Of a stretch of DNA of 64,000 nt, positions 43,717-51,925 are shown one piece after another (the stretch's first letter is position 1; every line of letters begins with the position of its first letter). The notes below the pieces were generated by a model. That model did no database searches and had not been told where the DNA came from. It worked only from the letters and a program-made list of their open reading frames with translations. Made by a program: the position numbers and the translations under genes. Source of the stretch: Gemmatimonadota bacterium (GTDB lineage: Bacteria > Latescibacterota > UBA2968 > UBA8231); NCBI GenBank assembly GCA_018660835.1, contig JABJJN010000074.1, positions 1-64,000 on the forward strand, read 5' to 3'.

Positions 43717-44154
43717 CTACTCCCCAACATCCATCTCGATTTCGGCCGTGTCCAGCAACTTTCGCACACTGAGCAGACCAGACGTCTCTTTGGAGACCAG
43801 CTCGAATCCCCAGCGGATATTGCCCGATGACACCTTGCGCATCCAGGCCAGATGTGCCGTGTGCTGATGTGTTTCTCCATCGGCTTCGAACTCCAACTCA
43901 AATTCCAGATTCTCAGACGTTTCGAAGCATACGCCCGATGCGGACACATCGACGCCCTGTGCGTGAACGAGTTCAAAATTCGCGACGAATTCGATAGGGG
44001 TCTGCGTTGGCCGCCGCAGGGAGCGCTCACCCTGCTCAGGCGAGGACATGGCTTCAGCCCTGCCAGAGAGAGTAGCCACTTGCTGGCGCAGATCACGCAA
44101 CTCCTCGATCAGTTGATCTTTCGTCTTGTCTTCGTCCTGCATCGAGCATCCCAT
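43717..44154 (-). CDS. PilZ-domain (c-di-GMP-binding) protein
   Basis: This 145-aa protein has a helical charged N-terminus (KTKDQLIEELRDLRQQVATL) and a PilZ domain with the RRxxR-like LRRPTQTPI near residue 46 and DVSASGVCF near residue 69 (D/NxSxxG). PilZ domains bind c-di-GMP and control secretion, motility or enzymes. The gene precedes a membrane permease whose frame continues directly after its TAG. An ATG at 44142 is an alternative start. It is the second gene after the PhyH-HEAT gene on the minus strand, with a 73-bp gap. Confidence 0.82.
   Translation of the reverse strand: MGCSMQDEDKTKDQLIEELRDLRQQVATLSGRAEAMSSPEQGERSLRRPTQTPIEFVANFELVHAQGVDVSASGVCFETSENLEFELEFEADGETHQHTAHLAWMRKVSSGNIRWGFELVSKETSGLLSVRKLLDTAEIEMDVGE
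43720..43725 (-). promoter_or_regulatory. GGGGAG ribosome binding site before the CTG start
   Basis: On the minus strand GGGGAG occupies 43725-43720 inside the last codons of the PilZ gene, followed by TAGAGG and then CTG at 43713-43711. The 6-nt spacer is ideal and decides the start of the permease. Confidence 0.6.
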
Positions 44155-44227
44155 CCTGTCGTTGTTCGCACCTGGTAGAAGACCGCAAATCTGTCGACCT
44201 GGCAGCCCTAGAGCAATTCGAGACTCA

Positions 44228-45550
44228 TCAAGAGCGCTGTCGGCTTAGCGCATAACCTGCCAACTCGCGGACATAGTGATCTTCGTCAGCACTGGCTTGC
44301 TGTAGAAGACTTGTATCGCCAGCGCCCATCTTGGCCAACGCCAGAGCCGCATTGTGGCGGACCGTCACATCATGATCACTGAGACATTCACTCAGAGCCG
44401 GCGCAGCTGCCGTAGCGAGAGGTCCTATGTTGCCGAGGGCCTCGACGGCATTGCGTCGCACCCACGCAGATTCGTCGTCGAGCACTCGAGCCAGGGCACC
44501 GCCAGCGGGCGCGGCAACGTGGCCCATGTCTCCGAGAGTGTCCGCAGCACTGGCCCGCAAACCCCAGGACTCATCTTCCAGCAGGTTCGTCAGCGTCGGA
44601 ATCGCGGCAGAACCGGCCGTCGTCAACCCATAGGCTGCATCCAGTTGCACCGGGTTCGTGTGCGAGCGTTCGAGATTTGCTGCGAGTCGATCTTCGCTCT
44701 CAGCCCGCAGGGCCGCCGTCAGTGTCGACACACCCTCCTCACCCATTCTACCGAGACGATAAGCTGCGTCATAGCGCCCCATTTCGTCCTCATCGGACAA
44801 TCTGCGGGTCAACTCCTCCAATGACTCCACTTGGTTGCCTGGCTGGGGGTTGGTGGCTCCACGCAGCCAATCCCATACATGACTGCAGACGATATCGTCG
44901 TCCCGATCTCCTGCTTCCCAATCCCGCCCATCATGGGCCCACGTCGCGGCAGTGGGCTCCTGCATGCGTGTAAACAGAAACTTCACCATGAAACGGTCCC
45001 GCGCGCCCACATTGGCCATCGCTCGATGCCACAGATCGTAGTGCACGATTGTCACCGTCCCGGCCTTGCCGACCATGGGCAACTCATGGGGGCTGTCGTG
45101 TTGACTCTTCCACGTCAGGAAGTGCGTAGCAGGTACAATCGACGAAGGGCCGCGATCGATATCGACATCCTGCGGGTAGTAAAAGGCCATAAGCCAACGA
45201 GCCCGATGATGACGAACATTCTCATCCCGTTCATAGCTGTCCTGGTGCATCTGCTGCCCCGGGCTTCCTGCTGGATTCAGATGGCAGTGCCGATGTGGAT
45301 GCAACAGGTAATCGCTACCAAGAAGGCTCGTCAGCGCACCGGACACGGTCGGTTGATCCAACACACGGTGCAGGTCAGGAACACGGGGCAGGATGTCATT
45401 GCCCGGATTCCCATCCTTCTCGAACAAGCCTTGGATCCGACTGTGCAATGCGGCGTGAAATTCTGCGGGGAGATCGGCGTCGATCGTGAGGTATCCCTCG
45501 CGAACAAAGCCAATCATCTGCTCGTCTGACAGTAGTGTCATCTCACTCAT
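44228..45550 (-). CDS. PhyH dioxygenase fused to HEAT repeats
   Basis: In this 440-aa protein residues 1-240 are a PhyH oxygenase with HQD (His102/Asp104 in GQQMHQDSYE) and distal His175 in YDLWHRAMANV. Residues about 245-435 are HEAT repeats: AAYRLGRMGEEGVSTLTAAL, ASAADTLGDMGHVAAPAG, NAVEALGNIGPLATAAAPAL, NAALALAKMGAGDTS. The HEAT part, common in protein-protein contacts and the lyase subunits of phycobilisomes, might position the oxygenase on a protein. Substrate is unknown. It is the second PhyH-type gene of the minus-strand run after rlmKL. Confidence 0.85.
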   Translation of the reverse strand: MSEMTLLSDEQMIGFVREGYLTIDADLPAEFHAALHSRIQGLFEKDGNPGNDILPRVPDLHRVLDQPTVSGALTSLLGSDYLLHPHRHCHLNPAGSPGQQMHQDSYERDENVRHHRARWLMAFYYPQDVDIDRGPSSIVPATHFLTWKSQHDSPHELPMVGKAGTVTIVHYDLWHRAMANVGARDRFMVKFLFTRMQEPTAATWAHDGRDWEAGDRDDDIVCSHVWDWLRGATNPQPGNQVESLEELTRRLSDEDEMGRYDAAYRLGRMGEEGVSTLTAALRAESEDRLAANLERSHTNPVQLDAAYGLTTAGSAAIPTLTNLLEDESWGLRASAADTLGDMGHVAAPAGGALARVLDDESAWVRRNAVEALGNIGPLATAAAPALSECLSDHDVTVRHNAALALAKMGAGDTSLLQQASADEDHYVRELAGYALSRQRS

Positions 45551-45668
45551 CCCAAGGTTTAGCAGTCAGCCATCAGCAACTGATGGCAAATCCCAATAGG
45601 AGTGATCTTCTCATGATGTCTATCCTCCAAAAGGTTCGGCCGCTGGTGCAGATGTTTTCGCTGAAATG

Positions 45669-46571
45669 TCACAGACGGTGCAGGCGGGCAATGCCGATAT
45701 TTGTCTCGCCCGCCCCTGAATAAAGCAAATAGAGTTCGTCGTGCTCGACATAGATTGCCGGATCGCGCAATTGGTGCACGGGCACCTTCGATCGACCCCA
45801 ACGCGATACCTGCCGCGGCAGGCAGGCGCCCTCCCAGATGCGCTCTGGTTTCAGCAGTAGCTCTCCTGAAGAGTCCGTCCATTGTCGCCACGGCTGGCGT
45901 AGATCCACCTGCGCCACGAGGATGCATTCCGGTGTATCCTCTGCTCGCGAGTAGAACAGGTGTAGTGTGTCGCCGTTGACCCAGGTTGCCGCATGGCGCG
46001 AGGACGGGGCCACAGCGGCGCCTTCCTCGAAGGGTTCCAGACCGTCCGTTGAACGCCCTAACAGGCCACCAACATTCGTGTCCTTTGTGAAGCTGAACCA
46101 GGCGTCACTGTAGGAGAATGCCCGACAGTAGAACCATCCTAGCTCTGGTTCGCGCACCTCCCACTGCAAACCGTCCCGAGACAGGGCAACGAAGGTCCGC
46201 TGTCCCCGTTGGTCCACAGGCATGTGAAAATACATACGCCATTGGCCATCGTCGCCGATGTGCACGTCGGGACTGGCGATATGGTTTATCCCAGGGCCAT
46301 CGTCCATGTGCAGAACACCCGGTTCAGGCAGGACCGTCCAGGGTCCCCTCAGTTCATCTGCCCAGGCCATGCGGATATAGTGCCCCCCATGGTGGGCGAA
46401 ATAGAGGTAATAGCGACCGAGTCTTCCCGGTGCACCGACGGGCACACGAACCAATGAAGGGCCGTTGATATTGAACCCACGCTCCCCCTCCAGGCCAGGT
46501 AAGCCCGCATGGATGATCGGCGCGTCGAGGAGTCTTTCGGCGCGAAAGTGGGCGGAGGGGGGATACGTCAC
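45669..46571 (-). CDS. GH43-like five-bladed propeller protein
   Basis: The 300-aa protein is a beta-propeller of the glycoside hydrolase 43/62/68 superfamily type: NGPSLVRVPVGAPGRLGRYYLYFAHH, IASPDVHIGDDGQWRMYFHMP, WEVREPELGWFYCRAFSY, QLRDPAIYVEHDELYLLYSGAGE. Acidic residues in SPDVHI and LRDPAI sit where catalytic Asp and Glu would be expected, but I cannot prove which. The start is GTG 46571, seven bases after the previous stop. It probably cleaves or binds arabinose/xylose-type or acidic saccharides. Confidence 0.7.
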   Translation of the reverse strand: MTYPPSAHFRAERLLDAPIIHAGLPGLEGERGFNINGPSLVRVPVGAPGRLGRYYLYFAHHGGHYIRMAWADELRGPWTVLPEPGVLHMDDGPGINHIASPDVHIGDDGQWRMYFHMPVDQRGQRTFVALSRDGLQWEVREPELGWFYCRAFSYSDAWFSFTKDTNVGGLLGRSTDGLEPFEEGAAVAPSSRHAATWVNGDTLHLFYSRAEDTPECILVAQVDLRQPWRQWTDSSGELLLKPERIWEGACLPRQVSRWGRSKVPVHQLRDPAIYVEHDELYLLYSGAGETNIGIARLHRL

Positions 46572-46578
46572 AGGTGCG

Positions 46579-47763
46579 TCACAGGGACTGGCGAAGCTGC
46601 AATCGCGCCGATCCGCCGCTGGAGAGGGTCACCTCATAGCGAAGATTGGCGACACGCTCCTGCCAGCCATCGTGCATCGATGGGAACCCGACCTCCCAGC
46701 CAAGGGCAGCGCAGATCATGCCCAGGCAGCCACTGCCATTGGTTCCCGAAATGCTGCTGCGTGGCGTCGACGACGACTCACTCAGATACGTGCCGTTCCA
46801 ACTGTAGGCCTGCGTACCCTCTGGTGTCGGGCTGTAGCCGCCATCAGGTTTGCCAAAAACATCCTGATATTGACGCGCAATATCCACGAGAGTCGATCGT
46901 AGTTCCTCAGCACGATAGTCGGAGTGCAATAGACAGACCCACGCCATCTCCGCCACATTGCGAGGAATACAGTGAGAGTCACTTTCTGCATAGAAGCTGC
47001 CATCAGCGTGATGTGTGACACAGGCATCGGCCAGTTGCCGCAGATACGGGACCTTCAGTCCGAGAGAGAACTGAAAGTTGCCGATCACCTTCAGAGCACC
47101 CGAAATCTGCTGAAACAGTGGCAGACTCGAGTCACCGATCATTCCCGTATGCGGATTCTGATGCGCCAGGATCATCGTCAGGCCGCGTTCGACATAAGGG
47201 ACAAGATCGTCTCGCCCCTCACAGGCCAGAAAAAAGAGTTCGCGTACACCTTGCGCGGCGTGGGAACCGATGCCCCAGGGCTGTGACCAGTCACCGTCAC
47301 GGATCATCTTCAGGACCGCCTCCGGATCTGGATCACCACCCGTGCCGGTACGGAAGAACGCCCGACGTGGCTCGGCACCCAGGACGCGCAAAGCGATATT
47401 CGCCCACTTGGCATTGTTGCGACGCAGCTTCAGTAGCGCCGCAGGATCCTGCCTTGCGGAAAAGTGCTCTTCAAAAATCGGATCACGAAAGAACCCGGTC
47501 TCTTCATCCTGAAGATCCTGCAACAGACGGATAGTATCAGCTCTTGCGGGGCCGTTGGGTACCGTATCCAGCGCATCGTGACGTTGCAGAATGTGCAATC
47601 CCTTGGCACTCGACTGAAGATCCCAGGGAACGTGTGCGTCGACACACATGCGGAACAGACCGGGATGCTGCGCAGACATCACTGAATGCACCCAGGAGCT
47701 CACGTGATGGCGAACCTGCCGAAGCCATTCAGGCGGTTGTGTTGTGTCTGCGTGCGGTGTCAT
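46579..47763 (-). CDS. Alpha/alpha-toroid-like protein of unknown function
   Basis: This 394-aa mostly helical protein has repeats of the form LLQDLQDEETGFFRDP, NPHTGMIGDSSLPLF, HHADGSFYAES and PDGGYSPTPEG, the loop pattern (D-G-x-F/Y) of terpenoid-cyclase-like or glycosidase alpha/alpha toroids. I recognise no family or catalytic site. It lies 7 bp after rlmKL and 7 bp before the GH43-like gene, so it is likely to act on the same glycan. No signal peptide. Confidence 0.6.
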   Translation of the reverse strand: MTPHADTTQPPEWLRQVRHHVSSWVHSVMSAQHPGLFRMCVDAHVPWDLQSSAKGLHILQRHDALDTVPNGPARADTIRLLQDLQDEETGFFRDPIFEEHFSARQDPAALLKLRRNNAKWANIALRVLGAEPRRAFFRTGTGGDPDPEAVLKMIRDGDWSQPWGIGSHAAQGVRELFFLACEGRDDLVPYVERGLTMILAHQNPHTGMIGDSSLPLFQQISGALKVIGNFQFSLGLKVPYLRQLADACVTHHADGSFYAESDSHCIPRNVAEMAWVCLLHSDYRAEELRSTLVDIARQYQDVFGKPDGGYSPTPEGTQAYSWNGTYLSESSSTPRSSISGTNGSGCLGMICAALGWEVGFPSMHDGWQERVANLRYEVTLSSGGSARLQLRQSL

Positions 47764-47770
47764 TCAGCCT

Positions 47771-49981
47771 TCACGCGTGGGTAATACTCCAGCACTGGTG
47801 GATCTTGGCATTGCGCTCGAAGTCTTTGGGGATCGTCTTCCACGTAATGTCCTTGCACTCCAGATCAGGTAAAGCCGCTATGTCCATCTTGAACTGACGG
47901 GCATTCGTCGAAAACAGCATAAGGCCCCCGTCGTTGAGCAGGCGAGCTGTTCGACGGATGAGATCTGCGTGGTCTTCGAGGATATCGAAGGCACTGTCCA
48001 TGCGCTTGGAATTGGAAAAAGTCGGCGGATCGAGGAAGATCAGATCGAATCCATCACGCGGTATGTCGAGCCAGGCCAGACAATCAGCTTGAATGAGATT
48101 GTGCGGCACACCGCGAAAACCATTGCCGTGGAGATTGCGACGCGCCCACTCGATGTAGGTATTGGACATATCCACCGTCGTCGTCGCCGCGGCACCACCT
48201 GCGGCAGCGTGAACGGTCGCCGACCCGGTGTAGCCGAATAGATTCAGAAAGTGCTTGCCGGCGGCTAACTCGCCAATCATCTCTCGCGTCGGACGATGAT
48301 CGAGAAACAATCCTGTATCCAGATAGTCAGTGAAATTCACCCACAGCGAGACGCCGCCCTCAGACACTTCGTGGTATTCTCCACCCTGGGAGAGCCGCTG
48401 ATACTGGGTTTTCCCCTTTTTTCGTTCACGCAGTTTGAAATGCATATCCTCCCGGGCGATCCCTAATTCCTCAACGATCGTTGGCAGGGCCTCTTGCAGA
48501 CGCGCCGCCGCCTTGGCAGGATCGATTGTTGCCGGCGCACGATACTCCTGCACATGCGCCCACCGCCGCTGTTGGGGTACCGACTCGTAGAGATCGACGG
48601 CGACGGCATATTCGGGCAGGTCGGCATCGTAGAGCCGATAACATGTCACGCCCTCGCGTCGGGCCCACTTGCCGAGGGTTCGCAGATTCTTGCGCAGGCG
48701 ATTGGCCAGCATCTGCGCCCCATCGCTTCTGGAAGTCGCTTGTGCTGGTGGCGCGACCCGTCCGGTGCTCGTCTCAGTGCCTGCATCGGGATCGGGCGTC
48801 GTAACCCGACGCGACGCTGGAATGACACCGTGCAAGAGGGGGCATTCCAGGGCGCCATTGTAAAAGACATCTGCCGGCCCACTACTCAGACTCAAGGGAA
48901 TCGCCCACTCGGCGCTGGTCGTGAGGATCGCCGCACGCCATCCAGCGTATCGATCGTGTAGCTGCTGCGACATGTCGGCGAAAATCACGCGCACAGCGGT
49001 TTCGTCTGAGAGTCGCTCACCATAGGGCGGATTGGCTACGACCAGGCCAGGGCCCGCCGGATCATCAGGCCCGGCACCGGCAACCAGCGCCCGTGTCTCT
49101 ACGTGGACCCGCTTGGAGAGTCCCGCGCCACGCAGATTCACCCGTGTCGCGCGTACTGCGGCAGGGTCGATATCGTAGCCGACGATCTGAGGGAGCGTCT
49201 CCAGACCTTGACGATAGCGCTCGCGTGCTTCCTTGATGAGACCATTCCAGAGCCGCTGATCGTGGCCCATCCAGCGCAGCAGACCCAGATCGGGTCGTTC
49301 CATGGCGGGGGCGCGATCGGCCGCCATCCAGGCGCCTTCGATCAACAGCGTCCCTGATCCACACATCAGATCGACCAGGGGGCCACCTCCTGCTGCGACC
49401 TGCGTCCAGTCGCCACGCATCAGGACGGCGGCAGCGAGATTCTCGCGCAGCGGTGCGTCCACCGGTTGCGCACGATAACCACGCCGGTGTAGCGGTCGCC
49501 CGGACAGGTCGATACTGATCGTGGCGAGCACGCCATGGAGGTGAACGTCGACTCTCAGATCTGGTGCTTCGACGTCGACGGAGGGACGAGTGCCATTGCG
49601 CTCGCGGAAACCGTCCACGATGGCATCCTTGACCCGCAGAGCACCGAAATGTGTATGCCGAAGATTTGGCGACGTGCCGTTGAAGTTGACTGCCAGGGTT
49701 CCCGTGGGCCGAAGATGTTCGTCCCAGCGCAATGATGACACACTCTCATAGAGTTCGTCTGATGTCGAGGCGGGCGCGTCCTCGAGGACGAGCAGGACCC
49801 GACTGGCCAGACGTGACCACAGACACGCGCGGTAACCGACCTCCAGCGATCCCTGAAATCCGACCCCTGCCCGCTGTTCGTCGACTTCGAGTGCACCTAG
49901 CTGGCGCAACTCCTCGGCCAGCAGCGACGCGATGCCGCGTGGCGTCGGTGCAAAGAAGTTGTATGATGGGCTCGCAGTCAT
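47771..49981 (-). CDS. rlmL: Bifunctional 23S rRNA methyltransferase RlmK/RlmL
   Basis: The 736-aa protein has a THUMP domain (residues about 30-150), an RlmL methyltransferase domain with GGPLVDLMCGSGTLLIEGA and NPPYGERL, and a C-terminal RlmK domain with LFGYTGSATVHAAAGGAAATTTVDMS and FLDPPTFSNSKRM. It makes m2G2445 and m7G2069 (E. coli numbering) in 23S rRNA using SAM. Both catalytic NPPY/DPPT motifs are intact. ATG 49981 gives the normal N-terminus TASPSYNFFAPTPRG; the open frame extends 17 codons further. It leads a minus-strand run of tightly spaced genes to the GH43-like gene. Confidence 0.93.
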   Translation of the reverse strand: MTASPSYNFFAPTPRGIASLLAEELRQLGALEVDEQRAGVGFQGSLEVGYRACLWSRLASRVLLVLEDAPASTSDELYESVSSLRWDEHLRPTGTLAVNFNGTSPNLRHTHFGALRVKDAIVDGFRERNGTRPSVDVEAPDLRVDVHLHGVLATISIDLSGRPLHRRGYRAQPVDAPLRENLAAAVLMRGDWTQVAAGGGPLVDLMCGSGTLLIEGAWMAADRAPAMERPDLGLLRWMGHDQRLWNGLIKEARERYRQGLETLPQIVGYDIDPAAVRATRVNLRGAGLSKRVHVETRALVAGAGPDDPAGPGLVVANPPYGERLSDETAVRVIFADMSQQLHDRYAGWRAAILTTSAEWAIPLSLSSGPADVFYNGALECPLLHGVIPASRRVTTPDPDAGTETSTGRVAPPAQATSRSDGAQMLANRLRKNLRTLGKWARREGVTCYRLYDADLPEYAVAVDLYESVPQQRRWAHVQEYRAPATIDPAKAAARLQEALPTIVEELGIAREDMHFKLRERKKGKTQYQRLSQGGEYHEVSEGGVSLWVNFTDYLDTGLFLDHRPTREMIGELAAGKHFLNLFGYTGSATVHAAAGGAAATTTVDMSNTYIEWARRNLHGNGFRGVPHNLIQADCLAWLDIPRDGFDLIFLDPPTFSNSKRMDSAFDILEDHADLIRRTARLLNDGGLMLFSTNARQFKMDIAALPDLECKDITWKTIPKDFERNAKIHQCWSITHA

Positions 49982-50129
49982 GGACAGCAAACATAGGGCT
50001 TTGCCGATCATGAGGAAGCATGAACACACCATGGATGTAGCGGGTGATCGCTTGCAAGGACTCTACGGATTGCCGCTGTGTACGCGATCACTCACTTTTC
50101 ACGCAGAAGTCAAACTTCGAAAGGATACC

Positions 50130-51152
50130 ATGCAGTCAGCCCAATATCACGGTGACCGCACCATCCGCGTCGGTGTGAGCGAACCCATCGCCCCTGGCCC
50201 TGGGCAAGTGCGGCTCGACGTCTCCTTCTGCGGCATATGCGGGACGGACATGCACATCTATCACGGCGCCATGGATGCCCGCGTGCAGCGCCCACTGACC
50301 CTCGGCCATGAAGCATCGGCGACGGTGATAGACATCGGTCCAGGCGTGACGAATGTCGTCGCCGGTGATCGCGTGGCAGTTCGCCCCATGCTTTTTGGTG
50401 AACCATCGCCCTTTGATAAGGGGCACCCCCACGTCGGCAAGAATCTGAAATTCATCGGCATCGATTTGCCCGGTGGGATGCAGTCATCGTGGACCGTCGA
50501 CGCCTACACACTGCACAAGCTGCCCGATGGTCTCAGCTTCGAACACGGTGCCATGATCGAACCCGCCGCCGTTGCCTGTCACGACGTACGCATGGGTGAA
50601 GTCACCGCAGGAGAAACAGTCGTCGTGATCGGTGGCGGGCCTATTGGTCTGCTCGTTGGTCTCGTTTGCCTGCACAAGGGCGCTTCTGTCATTCTCTCTG
50701 AAGTAAATCAGACGCGTCTGGCCTTGGCAGCGCAACTCGGCATGAGAGCGGTGAATCCGCTGACACAGAATCTGACCACCATCGTTGAGCGGTTAAGCGA
50801 TGGTGCGATGGCAGATTGTGTTTTCGAGGTCTCCGGTTCGGCCGCAGGCGTAGAGGCCATGACCGAGTTACCCAATGTGCGTGGTCGCATCGTCATGGTC
50901 GCCATCCATCCAGAGCCACGACCCGTGAATCTGTTCAAGTTCTTCTGGTCTGAGTTGCGCCTCATCGGTGTGCGCCTGTATGAGGAGGCCGACTTTGAAG
51001 AGGCGATTGAATTGGCCGCCAGCGGCGTGTTGGCCCTTGATCAGTTGATCACCGAAGTCCGACCCATCCGTGATGTTCAACAGACCTTCGAGCTCATCGA
51101 TTCGAGCCCGGATGGTATCAAGTATCTCATCGATTGCAGGGGGAGCGCATGA
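50130..51152 (+). CDS. Zinc-type alcohol dehydrogenase (threonine dehydrogenase-like)
   Basis: This 340-aa medium-chain dehydrogenase has CGICGTDMH (catalytic Zn Cys near residue 36) and GHEASATV (His/Glu), and the Rossmann segment GETVVVIGGGPIGLLVG. The four-Cys structural zinc lobe normally found after GHE is missing: that stretch reads PMLFGEPSPFDKGHPHVGKN. It oxidises a polyol or uronate-related alcohol. Start ATG 50130 has AAGGA upstream; the frame is open well upstream but is antisense to rlmKL. It overlaps the SDR start by ATGA, so the pair form one operon. Confidence 0.87.
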   Translation: MQSAQYHGDRTIRVGVSEPIAPGPGQVRLDVSFCGICGTDMHIYHGAMDARVQRPLTLGHEASATVIDIGPGVTNVVAGDRVAVRPMLFGEPSPFDKGHPHVGKNLKFIGIDLPGGMQSSWTVDAYTLHKLPDGLSFEHGAMIEPAAVACHDVRMGEVTAGETVVVIGGGPIGLLVGLVCLHKGASVILSEVNQTRLALAAQLGMRAVNPLTQNLTTIVERLSDGAMADCVFEVSGSAAGVEAMTELPNVRGRIVMVAIHPEPRPVNLFKFFWSELRLIGVRLYEEADFEEAIELAASGVLALDQLITEVRPIRDVQQTFELIDSSPDGIKYLIDCRGSA

Positions 51153-51913
51153 ACACAGGGTTCGATCTTACTGGCAAAACAGCCCTCGTCACCGGATGCC
51201 GTAGAGGCATTGGCATGGCCTTCGCACTTGGACTGGCCGAAGCGGGAGCCGATATCATTGGTGTGTCTGCGTCGATGGAGGCCTCTGGCAGTCAGATCGA
51301 GGCCGGCGTCACGGCCTATGGACGCTCCTTCAGCCCCTATGCCTGTGATTTCAGCGATCGCCAGGCGCTTCATGGCTTTATCGATCGGGTGACCGAAGAC
51401 CATCCACAGATCGATATCCTCGTCAACAATGCGGGTACGATCCTGCGCCAACCTGCTACGGAGCATTCCGACGAATACTGGGACAAGGTACTGGAGGTGA
51501 ATCTGAGCGCGCAGTTTGTATTGACTCGCGAAATCGGCAAACGCATGGTGGAGCGTGGCAGTGGCAAGGTCATCTTCACCGGATCACTGCTCAGTTTTCA
51601 GGGCGGCATCACCGTACCAGGATATGCCGCCAGCAAAGGCGGTATCGGCACGTTGACCATGGCCTTTGCTAACGAGTGGGCAGCACACGGCGTCAACGTC
51701 AATGCCATTGGCCCGGGTTATGTGGAGACAGACAATACACACGATCTGCGCAATGACACGGCGCGTTATGAGTCGATCCTCGGGCGGATTCCTGCGGGAC
51801 GTTGGGGAGATCCTGACGACTTCAGGGGCCCCATCGTCTTTCTCGCCTCCGACGCCTCGCGTTATGTACACGGCACGACCTTGATGGTCGATGGTGGCTG
51901 GATGGGACGTTGA
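51149..51913 (+). CDS. SDR oxidoreductase, KduD/2-deoxy-D-gluconate dehydrogenase-like
   Basis: The 254-aa short-chain dehydrogenase starts FDLTGKTALVTGCRRGIG (TGxxxGxG, residues about 12-19), has NNAG (about 89-92) and the catalytic YAASK (Y near 153) after SLLSFQGG. The start resembles KduD and related sugar-acid dehydrogenases that interconvert keto-deoxy-gluconates. Its ATG overlaps the dehydrogenase stop, so the two enzymes probably perform successive oxidations of one sugar derivative. Confidence 0.87.
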   Translation: MNTGFDLTGKTALVTGCRRGIGMAFALGLAEAGADIIGVSASMEASGSQIEAGVTAYGRSFSPYACDFSDRQALHGFIDRVTEDHPQIDILVNNAGTILRQPATEHSDEYWDKVLEVNLSAQFVLTREIGKRMVERGSGKVIFTGSLLSFQGGITVPGYAASKGGIGTLTMAFANEWAAHGVNVNAIGPGYVETDNTHDLRNDTARYESILGRIPAGRWGDPDDFRGPIVFLASDASRYVHGTTLMVDGGWMGR

Positions 51914-51925
51914 ATCAGCAGCTTC

